Shown: positions 1 to 7,955 of the stretch, piece after piece
Position numbering within the stretch: position 1 is the stretch's first letter
Layout: every line of letters starts with the position of its first letter
Program-made: the position numbers and the translations under genes
Notes under the pieces: model-generated
Databases searched by the model: none
Told to the model about the DNA's origin: nothing
The model's input: the letters and a program-made list of their open reading frames with translations, nothing else
NCBI RefSeq assembly: GCF_000568255.1
Contig: NZ_KK037166.1
Span: forward strand, 4,310,374-4,374,373
Reading direction: 5' to 3'
Length of the DNA: 64,000 nucleotides
From: Kutzneria sp. 744
GTDB lineage: Bacteria > Actinomycetota > Actinomycetes > Mycobacteriales > Pseudonocardiaceae

Positions 1-1613
1 TTCGCGGAAAGACGGCCGAGGTCGCCGAGGTAGTCAAGCGGTGCGGGTACCTGCCGATGCAGATCAAGGTGGCGGCCGCTCTGTTCCGCCGGCACGACAG
101 TTGGCCGCTGGAAAACCTGTTGCGACAGTTGCCCACCAGCGGCGCCGCCGCAGTCGAGGCGTCGTATCAGCAGTTGAACTCCCAGCAGCAGAACACGTTC
201 CGCCTGCTCGGCCACGCGCCCGGGGATCTTCACGTGACGGGCGCGGCGGCGCTGGTGAACAGCGACGTCGCCCTGGCCCAACTCCTGCTCGACGCGTTGC
301 ACGAGGTGTGTCTGCTGGAGGAGATCGCGCCGGACCGGTATCAGATGCTGGATCCGGTGAAGGAGTTCGCGGCCGGCCGACCCTCAGAATCCACAAAGGA
401 CGCCTGGCTGCGGCTGCTCGACTACTACCTCGTGTCGTTGCTCAGGGCGATGAAGTCCGGCTACCCCTTCGACCAGCAGCCGACCGTGGACAGGTTGTCG
501 GCCGTAGCGCCCAGGTTCGCCGACGCCGACGAGGCCGTGGCGTGGATCGCCGCCGAGCGCGGGAACCTCGTCGCTGCGATCCGCTATGCCGCGACAAATG
601 GACTACCCGAGCACGCGTGGCGGCTGGCCGTGCTGATCTGGCGCTACTTCAACACCACCAACCAGTTCGAGGACTGGCTGGACACCATGGAGCTGGCCCG
701 GGAGGTCGCAGTCGGCGACTACGGGCAGGCGAACGTGCTGCTGCGGCTGGCCACCGCGCACGACCGGGTCGGCAGGCTTGTCGAGGCGCGGGCGCTGGCC
801 GAGCAGTCGTTGCCGCACTGGCAGCGGCTCGGGGATGTCCGCGGTGAGGCGGCCAGCCTGTGCGCCATCGCCATTCCCATCACGGAGCTGGGCGATCACG
901 AACTCGCGATCACGTATTTCGAGTCGGCGCTGGAGAAGTACCGGCAGTGCGAGGACGTTCGCGGCCAGGCCCACGCCTTGAGCATGTTGGGCTACCTCAA
1001 CCATCTCCGCGGCCGGCAGGAGATCGCCCTGGAGCACCAGCAGGCCGCTTGCACGATGCTGCGGGAGATCGGCCATGCGTACGGCCTGGCCCATTCCCTG
1101 AACAATCTCGGCGCGGTGCAACAGGAACTGGGGTTGCTGGCCGAGGCCATGGCCAGTCACACCGAGGCGTACGAGCACGCGCGTGAGGTGGAGGACGAGG
1201 TAGCCACCGCCTATGCCTTGAACAACATCGGGAACGTCCACCGCCGGCAGGGCCGGTTGGCCGAGGCGACGCGCTACCAGGAGCAGGCCAAGGTGGTGGC
1301 TGCCGACCTCGCCGATGCCGACCTGCGCACGCAGCTGTACCACGACCGTGGCGCGACCGCCCTGGCCGCCGGCCGACTGGCCGAGGCGCGTCGGGCGTTC
1401 CTGGCCGCGCTGGATCTGGCTACCGGCATGGGAAATCGCTCCTACCAGGCGCAGGCCAACCGTGGCGTGGCGCAGACCCTGCACGCGTTGGGCAGCCACG
1501 CCGACGCCGTGGCGTACTGGCGGGCCGCCTCGGCGTTGTTCACCGAGCTGGAGCTGCCGGAGGCCGAACTCGTTCGGGTGGAACGGGATTCGTTGTCCTG
1601 CGTCTGCCGCTAG
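1..1613 (+). CDS. NB-ARC/TPR (AfsR-like) transcriptional regulator, C-terminal part
   Basis: The reading frame is already open at base 3 and runs to TAG at 1611-1613, so the gene starts left of the window; 536 residues are visible. The first residues include G-Y-L-P followed by an I-K-V-A-A-A stretch, which matches the end of an NB-ARC ATPase (the GLPLAL region). A winged-helix-like segment follows, then many helical TPR units from about residue 200 (repeated A-L-x-x-L-G, A-x-x-Y-x-x-A-L patterns, with N-N-L-G and N-N-I-G). The family (AfsR, GutR, MalT-like STAND regulators) uses NTP binding and TPR sensing to activate transcription, often of secondary metabolism. The DNA-binding part lies outside the window. 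Its stop codon overlaps the convergent XRE gene by 4 bases. Confidence 0.85.
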   Translation, partial: RGKTAEVAEVVKRCGYLPMQIKVAAALFRRHDSWPLENLLRQLPTSGAAAVEASYQQLNSQQQNTFRLLGHAPGDLHVTGAAALVNSDVALAQLLLDALHEVCLLEEIAPDRYQMLDPVKEFAAGRPSESTKDAWLRLLDYYLVSLLRAMKSGYPFDQQPTVDRLSAVAPRFADADEAVAWIAAERGNLVAAIRYAATNGLPEHAWRLAVLIWRYFNTTNQFEDWLDTMELAREVAVGDYGQANVLLRLATAHDRVGRLVEARALAEQSLPHWQRLGDVRGEAASLCAIAIPITELGDHELAITYFESALEKYRQCEDVRGQAHALSMLGYLNHLRGRQEIALEHQQAACTMLREIGHAYGLAHSLNNLGAVQQELGLLAEAMASHTEAYEHAREVEDEVATAYALNNIGNVHRRQGRLAEATRYQEQAKVVAADLADADLRTQLYHDRGATALAAGRLAEARRAFLAALDLATGMGNRSYQAQANRGVAQTLHALGSHADAVAYWRAASALFTELELPEAELVRVERDSLSCVCR

Positions 1614-2797
1614 TGTCGGTGCAGCACGCGGCTCAGCGACGGGCGGATCTCCCGCACGGTGCGATGTCCGCGCCAGCGGCCGAGCGTCCGGGCCAGGTCC
1701 TTGAGGTCCATGCGGATGGTCGCCGAGTCGACGCGGGCGGCGTCGTCCAGGGTCTCGGCCAGCGTCAAGCAGCTCTGGTCGATCTCGCCGGCCAGGGCGT
1801 AGGCCAACGAGCGGCGCGCCCCGAACCGGGCCCGGTTGCGGCGGGACTCCTCGGGCAGTCGGGCCAGCTCCACCTCCAGGACCTCGGCTGCCTCGACGGT
1901 GCGACCGAGGTCACACAGGGTCCAGCCACGGGCCAGGCCGATCGGATCCGGCGCGGTTGAGCCGAGAACCGGGTAACGATTGTCCGATGTGGACTGACTT
2001 AGCAGCTCGACCGCCCGGTCCATGGCGCTGTCGCAGGCATAGCGGTCGCCGGCGAGCGCATGCCCCTGCGCCTCACGACGAAGGGCCAGGCCGCGGATTC
2101 TGGCGCCGGGGTGGCCGACTCGTTGTGCTTGCTGGGCCAGGTCGATCGTGCTCATCGGGTCGTGCCGATAGAGGGCGAGCCCGGCCTCCCGCACGAACGC
2201 GTAGCTCTCGATCTCGCTGTCCCCACCGGCTTTGGCCAGCTCCGAGGCCCGCCGGGTCCAGGCGAGGGCGCCCGGGTCGTCGCCGGCCTCCTGGCTCATC
2301 CAGCCGGTGTACTCGGCGATCCTGGCCGCCAGCAGCAGAAGCCTCGACCTGGTCGGCTCCTGGCTGTTGGCGGCCAGCGCCGTCGCCGTGCTGACCTGGG
2401 CCTTGAGCGATTCCAGCACCACCACCGGGCTGGTCCGCATGCCCAGGGCGCGGAGGTTCTCGAACGACGCCCGCATGCCGTCCAGCACGCCGTCGTCCAG
2501 CATCGGCCGGAAGGCCGGTCTCGGCCCGGCGGCCAGCGCCATGCCGACCATCGTGCCGGCCGCCAGCACCTGCCGGCGGTCCAGCGTCCGCGGCGAGCGG
2601 GCCGCCTCGATGAGCCGGCCGCCCGCCTCCAGCACCGCGTCGCACAGTCTGGCCATGGTCGGATTCGGCGGCTTGAGGTCGTTCTCGATCTTGCTCAGAT
2701 AGCCCTTGCTGTAGTTGACCCGCCGGGACAGCTCGCCCATCGAAAGACCGGCGGCGTCCCGGCATTCACGCAGCAGTTCACCGAACGACTCGTCCAC
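1610..2797 (-). CDS. XRE-family helix-turn-helix regulator with TPR-like C-terminus
   Basis: A 395-aa cytoplasmic regulator. Residues about 5-60 form an XRE/Cro HTH (F-G-E-L-L-R-E-C-R, then G-L-S-M-G-E-L-S-R-R, then Y-S-K-G-Y-L-S-K-I-E-N). The rest is helical and TPR-like, a common actinomycete arrangement whose ligand is usually unknown. I chose GTG at 2797 because AGGGAAGG lies 5 bases upstream on the minus strand. An in-frame GTG at 2803 has no usable spacing, and the far upstream start at 2836 adds residues unlike the family. It converges on the NB-ARC regulator with overlapping stops and is followed upstream by the 59-aa peptide gene. Target genes cannot be read from the sequence. Confidence 0.85.
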   Translation of the reverse strand: MDESFGELLRECRDAAGLSMGELSRRVNYSKGYLSKIENDLKPPNPTMARLCDAVLEAGGRLIEAARSPRTLDRRQVLAAGTMVGMALAAGPRPAFRPMLDDGVLDGMRASFENLRALGMRTSPVVVLESLKAQVSTATALAANSQEPTRSRLLLLAARIAEYTGWMSQEAGDDPGALAWTRRASELAKAGGDSEIESYAFVREAGLALYRHDPMSTIDLAQQAQRVGHPGARIRGLALRREAQGHALAGDRYACDSAMDRAVELLSQSTSDNRYPVLGSTAPDPIGLARGWTLCDLGRTVEAAEVLEVELARLPEESRRNRARFGARRSLAYALAGEIDQSCLTLAETLDDAARVDSATIRMDLKDLARTLGRWRGHRTVREIRPSLSRVLHRH

Positions 2798-2878
2798 GGG
2801 CACCTTCCCTGACGACGTGTTCCGATTACACCACAATGGTGTCGCCGGCCGCGACCGCTTCGCGGCCGGCGTCCGCGA

Positions 2879-3058
2879 TCAGCCGTGCCAGGGGTTGCCG
2901 CCGTCGGTGTTGACGCTGGTCGTGGTGGGCGGCGGCGGGGTCGGGTCGTTGCCGTCGGCGCGGTGGGCCGCGCTGCCGGCCGCCGCGCCGAAGACGATGC
3001 ACAACGCGATCACGGCCGCACCGACGCCGGCGAGCAAACGGGACACAGAAGTGGACAT
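2879..3058 (-). CDS. 59-aa membrane-anchored or secreted small protein
   Basis: ATG at 3058 is preceded 7 bases upstream by a perfect AGGAGG (minus strand) and the frame ends at TGA 2879-2881. The peptide has a short basic N-terminus (M-S-T-S-V-S-R-L-L), one hydrophobic helix at about residues 8-30 (A-G-V-G-A-A-V-I-A-L-C-I-V-F-G), then an extracytoplasmic tail rich in Pro and Thr (D-P-T-P-P-P-P-T-T-T) ending N-P-W-H-G. The helix could be a signal anchor or an uncleaved signal peptide. I do not recognise a family. The gene sits between the XRE regulator (same strand, downstream) and the divergent TIR-like gene, so it could be co-transcribed with the XRE gene. Strong ribosome binding site and sensible topology are the main support. 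Confidence 0.7.
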   Translation of the reverse strand: MSTSVSRLLAGVGAAVIALCIVFGAAAGSAAHRADGNDPTPPPPTTTSVNTDGGNPWHG

Positions 3059-3162
3059 GACAAATCCTCCTGGCGAGAGAAAGTGATTGCCGGGGCGTTG
3101 TTTCCGGGAATTCCGGCGCCCACGTCAAGGATTCGTCAGAATGATCGCGACAACAATGAGGT

Positions 3163-3199
3163 GACCGTTTCCCACCGGGATGGGAAACGGGAAACGGTC
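3163..3199. promoter_or_regulatory. nested inverted repeats able to form two alternative hairpins
   Basis: CCGTTTCCCA at 3165-3174 is perfectly complementary to TGGGAAACGG at 3181-3190 with a 6-base loop. An overlapping arm GACCGTTTCCC at 3163-3173 also pairs perfectly with GGGAAACGGTC at 3189-3199. The two stems share the left arm, so they are mutually exclusive in RNA. In DNA they give one left half-site and two right half-sites. The element lies in the divergent region between the 59-aa peptide gene and the TIR-like gene at 3284. An operator for a dimeric repressor or a 5' leader switch are both possible; neither is proven. Confidence 0.55.
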
Positions 3200-3283
3200 G
3201 GATCCACCGCTCGTCCACTTCCCGTCGACATCGTGTCCGGATCCTGCCCACACACAGCGGAACCGGAGCACCAGGAGGTTGGA

Positions 3284-4139
3284 GTGGACTACGACGTTGC
3301 CGTGTCGTTCGCCGAGGAGCAGCGGGACGCGGTCGGGGAGGCAGTCGAGGCGTGGCGACAGCGGGGGCTGACCGTGCTGCACGGTCCGGATCAGACGCAC
3401 GAATGGTGGTCACACAAGGAAAGCGGTGACCTGCCGGACGCCCGGGTGCGGTTCTTCGTGCCGTTCGTGTCGTCCGTGGACGACTTCGCGGCGGCGATGC
3501 TTCGCGCCGTCAAGGCCGGGGACGAGCACGTGCTGCCGGTGTTGGCCGGCTCTCTTGAGGTTCCCGCCGAGTTGTCACACCCGCATATCGCTTACCTGCG
3601 CGACTCCGAGGGCCTCACCGAGGCGCTGGCCGCCCGCATCGAGGCTTCGTCCTTGTCCGCCCCCGTCGCGGACATCGTCACCGGGGCCCGGGAATTCGTT
3701 GCCCCCGCTGCCGTTCCGGCGACCTTCAGCCGTTACGCCGAGCAGGACGCCGCCATGCGGTACCTGGGCGAGCAGTTCGCCGCCGCCCTGCCCGGTCTCT
3801 CGCGGCGCGGCTTCGCCGGCACCGCGCACGTCGGCGACGCCCGGATCTCCGTTCGCATCGAGCGGGCCGGGGACACCTTGTACGCCTTGGACATTCAGCG
3901 CGGCGGCATCGGCGGCGACGAGACCGTCAACTTCGTCGTCGGCCGCCACGACGCCGGCAGCGCGTGCAGCAACGGCTGGGCCCGGCCCGTCTACGACCTC
4001 TCCGCCGGCGCCGCTGTCCTTGAGCTGCATGACCTTTCGGTGTTGGGCCGGGGCGCCGAGCCGCGGTTACCGTCGCGAGGAGCTGTTCGCCGCCCTGTGG
4101 CAGCGCATCAACACCGTCCTCGCCGCTTCCCTCGGATAG
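3284..4139 (+). pseudogene. TIR-like domain protein, frameshifted near its C-terminus
   Basis: GTG at 3284 follows AGGAGG by 5 bases. The N-terminal about 120 residues resemble a bacterial TIR domain: Y-D-V-A-V-S-F-A-E-E-Q-R-D-A-V, a W-W-S-H-K-E-S stretch that could hold the catalytic-type Glu, then R-F-F-V-P-F-V-S. The next about 150 residues are unrecognised. The frame runs on without a stop across the convergent gene, whereas the +1 frame ends sensibly at TAG 4139 with R-R-E-E-L-F-A-A-L-W-Q-R-I-N. Removing one G from the GGGG run at 4050-4053 joins the two frames. So this is a recent frameshift, a sequencing error, or a slippage site. It converges on the HerA-like gene across a shared terminator and may be the effector of that locus. 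Confidence 0.7.
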
Positions 4140-4145
4140 CAACGC

Positions 4146-4180
4146 CAACGGGCTCCCCACCTCCGGTGGGGAGCCCGTTG
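4146..4180. terminator. bidirectional hairpin terminator
   Basis: CAACGGGCTCCCCAC at 4146-4160 pairs perfectly with GTGGGGAGCCCGTTG at 4166-4180 around a 5-base loop. It fills nearly the whole gap between the stop of the TIR-like gene (4139) and the stop of the HerA-like gene (4181). A 15-bp symmetrical stem there can terminate both convergent transcripts. Confidence 0.85.
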
Positions 4181-7100
4181 CTAGTCGCGCGCCCGGTCGA
4201 GAACTTCCTCCAGCCGCAGCGGACTCGGTGGGTGGTGGCTCAGGCACAGCGGCGTCCTGATCTTGCGGAACCCGAACTTCTCCCCCGTGGCGTAGAACTG
4301 CCCCCGCTCAAGCCGGGAGATGTCCGCCACCCCGCTTCCCTTGGCCCGCGCCATTTCCGTCGCCGCCGCGATCTGCGCCGGGCTGTTGAGCCGCCCGAAG
4401 AACTGCGTCGTGGCGTTGCCGACGACCTGGTTGTGCACCCCTTTCGGCGCCTGCGTGGCCAGAATCAGCCCCAGCCCGTACTTGCGGGCCTGCGAGGCCA
4501 GCAGGATCGTGCTCTGCGTGCTGGCCGTCAGATTCCCGGACGGCGCAATGGTCTGCGCCTCGTCCATCACGATCAGCCCGCCCAGCGGCCGGTCCGTCGC
4601 CGGGTTCCGCTTGACCCAGGCGAACACCTCCAGCTGCAACTGGCTGACGAACCCCTGTCGCTGCTCCTCCGCCGGCAGTCCCACGAAGCTGATCACCGAC
4701 ACCCGCGCCCGCTTGCCTTCCGACGGCGTCAGCAGCAGCTCCGGATCCGTCGGCGTGCCGCTCCCGCCCAACAGCGGGTCGTTGACCATCGCCGCCCTCA
4801 GCGTCTCCGCCAGATCCGCCGCCGTCGCCGTCCCCGTGTTGAGCTGGCTCACCCCTTCCGGCAGCTCCGCCAGCGTCTCCACGAACCCTTCCAGGTCCCG
4901 GTTCCCCCTCCTCGCGTAGTACGTCAGCGCCTCCCTCAGCACCGCTTTGCCCCGCTGCGCCGCCTTCGACGCTCCCGTCAGCCCCGCGTGCGGCACCAGC
5001 CTCGCCACCGCCGCCTCCACCGCCGCCTGGAACTCGTCCACGTCCTCCCGGACGCTGTCGAAGTCCGGCAGCGGCTGAAAACTCAGCGGCCTTCCACCCG
5101 CCCTTCCCGGCGTCCACACCACCACCTCGGTGTTCGCCAGGTACTCCTTCGCCCTCTCTCCATCCCCTTCCCCCCACCCCACCGGCCTTTCCGGCCAGGC
5201 ATCCCCCATCCTCGCCAGGTCGTTGTTCGGGTCCAGCACGATCGCCGACACGCCCCGCAGCGCACACTCCTCCACGATCCTGCGCAGCAGCACCGTCTTC
5301 CCGCTCCCCGACCCCGCGAAGATCATCACATGCTTCCGCAACGACTCCAGCTCGATCCGCACCGAGTCCAGCACAATCTCCTCGGCGCTCTGGATCTGTT
5401 CCGTCCGCTCAACGGCCACCACCGGTTCCGGCTCCGCGGTCGGCCAAGCCGGCTCCGCTTCCGGTCCAGCCGTCTCCACCACCGTCTTCAGCGCGGTCTC
5501 GACCGGCGGCGGCCGCGTCTCCCGCCGCGTCGCCGCCCCCGACCCCTGCTCCGGCAATATCTCCCGCAGAAACGTCGTCGTGCTCACCGGCTTGCGCGAC
5601 ACCATCCACGCCATCAGCTGGTGCGTCTGGTCGGCCAGCATCTCCTTCAAGGCGCTGAAGGTCCGCAGGTCGTCATCGGTGATCTTGACCCGCCGGCCGC
5701 CTGCCCCCTCCAACTCGGCGGCCTCGTGCCTGGTCTTCGCACCGGCCCAGCCCCGGTTCCCGTTCTGCAGCAGGACCAGGTGCCGGTTGTTCACGCCGGG
5801 CCGCATCTGCGCCGCGTCGCGGGCGTTGCGCATTCGACGCAGCACGGTGGTCCCGTGTGCGCTCGCGATGAACCGGAAACCCCACAGCTCCTGGATGTCC
5901 TGTTCCTCGTCGACAGTGCGGCGCAGGCTCACGTGCAGCGAGTCGCCGCCGTGCGCGGGATCGGGCTTCCACTCCATGGCGTCGTTGCCGACCTCGGTGA
6001 TCCACGCCTGCACCGCGGCCAGGAGCAGGCCCGGCATCACGTCGTCCTCGGTGGTCAGCTTCAGGTCGCCGGCCGAGATGGTGGCCTCCGCCCGCAGCTT
6101 GGCGAACTTCTCGTCGTACTCCCTCAGGTAGTCGGGAGGCGGCCCGGCGACCCGGACGGGCAGCTCGGACGGCTTCTCGTCGAAGGAGCGCAGCTCGCGG
6201 ACCTCGCCGAACACACAGGCCTCGGCGTGGGCATGGATGACCTTGAGCAGCTCACGCGGCGTGTAGGAGGTCCACGAGTCGCCGAACGCGGCCGGCGACA
6301 CCGGCCAGGTCGGGTGCGGCGGCGTGAACCCCTCCCGCTCGTAGACCGTCGACAGCCACTTCGCCACCAGCGCCCGGCCGAACTCCGGATCGCCGATCAG
6401 CTTCAGCACCGGCGTCCTGGTGAAGCGGTCCTCGACCGAGTCGCTCGCGTTGTCCTCCAGCAGCGACCAGGAGTTGGGCAGGCAGGCCACGATCGACAGG
6501 GTCCGCCTGGTCGTCTGGCGCAGCTGCATCAGGCCGTCCGCGATGGACGCGACCTCCAGCTTCAACGCCGGGCTCGGCTCGCCGGCCTCGATCGCATGCT
6601 GTCCCTTGCTGACCAGCGTGTCCAACTGATCGATGGCGACCACGCAGGGACCGGTGAGCGCCAGCACACGCGAGATGTCCCGCACGAGGATGCGCGGATC
6701 CTGCTGTTTGGCCGGGATTCCCCAGCGGCGGGCGTGGGTCGCCTCGGCCGTGCCCTCCAGGAACGACCGCCCGACCTCGAAGTGCTCGGAGGCATACAGC
6801 GCCAGCGCGCGAATGGTGTCCGCACCTTCGGCGACGACCCGCTCATCCACCTTCAGCAGGTAGCGGACGAGTTCGCGCAGGCTCTCGGCGGTCAGCGCGG
6901 TTCGGTTGAGCAGCGACCGCCGCACCGCCTCCGGCACGTTCGCCCGCACACACAGCCGCCGGAGCAGCGCGATGATCTGCAGCTCGCCGTCCTCGTTGAC
7001 CTGTCGCAGCTCGCTGCGCATGGCGCTGGCGACGTCGGCCCAGAACTCGTCGCCCTTGGTCAGCTCGACGAGGAAGAAGTAGCCGCCCTCACGCTGCACG

Positions 7101-7339
7101 GCCCGACGCGCCCAGCCTAGGAGGTGCGTCTTGCCGATCCCCTTCTGCCCCTGCAGCACCAGGCCGATCGGGCTGGGGCCGGTACTGGCCGCCGCGTCCG
7201 CGATGCCGTTCCTGATGCGGTATTCGGCCACCACATGCAGTCCGTCCACATGCGACGGTGAAGTGTTCCAGACTTCGTCCGGCGTCTCGGCGGAGTTGAA
7301 CCGCAGCGCCGCCAAGGCCTTGCGTAGCTCCTCGGTCAT
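4181..7339 (-). CDS. dual-ATPase protein: N-terminal P-loop NTPase plus C-terminal HerA/FtsK-like motor
   Basis: A 1052-aa protein with two separate NTPase modules. Module 1 has Walker A G-Q-K-G-I-G-K-T at about residues 64-71 and Walker B C-V-V-A-I-D-Q-L-D at about 232-240, of AAA or STAND type. A middle region of about 300 residues is unrecognised, followed by an acidic, Pro-rich linker (605-645). Module 2 has Walker A G-S-G-S-G-K-T at about 676-682, Walker B G-L-I-V-M-D-E-A-Q at about 921-929, and the A-T-Q-A-P-K-G-V-H-N-Q-V-V-G-N-A segment typical of HerA/VirD4-like hexameric DNA translocases. ATG at 7339 overlaps the upstream stop by 4 bases, so translation is coupled. It is the last gene of the TIR/KGGVGR operon. 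A role in nucleic-acid translocation during defence is inferred. Confidence 0.85.
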   Translation of the reverse strand: MTEELRKALAALRFNSAETPDEVWNTSPSHVDGLHVVAEYRIRNGIADAAASTGPSPIGLVLQGQKGIGKTHLLGWARRAVQREGGYFFLVELTKGDEFWADVASAMRSELRQVNEDGELQIIALLRRLCVRANVPEAVRRSLLNRTALTAESLRELVRYLLKVDERVVAEGADTIRALALYASEHFEVGRSFLEGTAEATHARRWGIPAKQQDPRILVRDISRVLALTGPCVVAIDQLDTLVSKGQHAIEAGEPSPALKLEVASIADGLMQLRQTTRRTLSIVACLPNSWSLLEDNASDSVEDRFTRTPVLKLIGDPEFGRALVAKWLSTVYEREGFTPPHPTWPVSPAAFGDSWTSYTPRELLKVIHAHAEACVFGEVRELRSFDEKPSELPVRVAGPPPDYLREYDEKFAKLRAEATISAGDLKLTTEDDVMPGLLLAAVQAWITEVGNDAMEWKPDPAHGGDSLHVSLRRTVDEEQDIQELWGFRFIASAHGTTVLRRMRNARDAAQMRPGVNNRHLVLLQNGNRGWAGAKTRHEAAELEGAGGRRVKITDDDLRTFSALKEMLADQTHQLMAWMVSRKPVSTTTFLREILPEQGSGAATRRETRPPPVETALKTVVETAGPEAEPAWPTAEPEPVVAVERTEQIQSAEEIVLDSVRIELESLRKHVMIFAGSGSGKTVLLRRIVEECALRGVSAIVLDPNNDLARMGDAWPERPVGWGEGDGERAKEYLANTEVVVWTPGRAGGRPLSFQPLPDFDSVREDVDEFQAAVEAAVARLVPHAGLTGASKAAQRGKAVLREALTYYARRGNRDLEGFVETLAELPEGVSQLNTGTATAADLAETLRAAMVNDPLLGGSGTPTDPELLLTPSEGKRARVSVISFVGLPAEEQRQGFVSQLQLEVFAWVKRNPATDRPLGGLIVMDEAQTIAPSGNLTASTQSTILLASQARKYGLGLILATQAPKGVHNQVVGNATTQFFGRLNSPAQIAAATEMARAKGSGVADISRLERGQFYATGEKFGFRKIRTPLCLSHHPPSPLRLEEVLDRARD

Positions 7340-7944
7340 GATCCCTCGATCAGCAGCAGATGCTTGTCCTCGGTGCCGATCCGGATCGCCGCGTCCCGGT
7401 CCTCGTCGGTCAGCACCTTGCGGTTGGAGTCCGGGGCCAGGTTGGCCCCGCCCGCCTTGATCATCCTGAGTAGCACGGTGTCGACCGTCTGCCGGTCGAT
7501 GCCGTCGGTCTCCGGCCGGATCCGGGCCAGCCGGATCCACTCCTCGGGCTTGACCGACAGTTGCTCGTAGACGCCGCGGATCAGGGCCTCCAGGCTGCCC
7601 CGGTCGAGCACGTCGGCGAAGTCGATGTCCCGCCAGGCCAGGTACCGCGGCAGGCTGCGCATGACCTCGAACACCAGGCGGGGCAGCGGACCTGTCCGAT
7701 CCGGGGCCTCGACCTTGCCCAATGCCTTGGCGCACCAGGCAATGCCGTCGTCGGTGATCTGGTGCACGTACGGCCGGCCCAGCTGCCAGGACCGGATGAG
7801 GCCGTCCTTGTTCAACCGGTCCCGGCCGTCCGCGCGCAACTCGATCCCGTAGTTCTTCTTCAGATCCGGGTTCCGCACCGTGCCACGGGCCAGCATCAGC
7901 GCGAACAGAGTCGCCTGCTCGGGATTTCCGTACTTCTCGGGCAT
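7336..7944 (-). CDS. hypothetical protein of the TIR/KGGVGR/HerA operon
   Basis: A 202-aa soluble, helix-rich protein without signal peptide or membrane segment. I do not recognise the family. The first about 90 residues (A-T-L-F-A-L-M-L-A-R-G-T-V-R-N-P-D-L-K, then H-Q-I-T-D-D-G-I-A-W) have the pattern of a winged helix; the rest carries a W-x-R-L-A-R-I-R-P element. ATG at 7944 is chosen with GAAAGG 7 bases upstream; an adjacent GTG at 7947 is possible. Its stop TGA overlaps the ATG of the dual-ATPase gene, and it lies 11 bases downstream of the MinD-like gene. Constant coupling suggests an adaptor or DNA-binding partner in the same system. Confidence 0.75.
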   Translation of the reverse strand: MPEKYGNPEQATLFALMLARGTVRNPDLKKNYGIELRADGRDRLNKDGLIRSWQLGRPYVHQITDDGIAWCAKALGKVEAPDRTGPLPRLVFEVMRSLPRYLAWRDIDFADVLDRGSLEALIRGVYEQLSVKPEEWIRLARIRPETDGIDRQTVDTVLLRMIKAGGANLAPDSNRKVLTDEDRDAAIRIGTEDKHLLLIEGS

Positions 7945-7955
7945 CACAGCACCTT

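Noticed and set aside
2885-7120. 1411-aa open frame on the plus strand
   Set aside because: Beyond the TIR-like part it is the antisense of the HerA-like gene, extremely rich in Arg, Pro and His, and has no domain; it is a GC-rich shadow frame.
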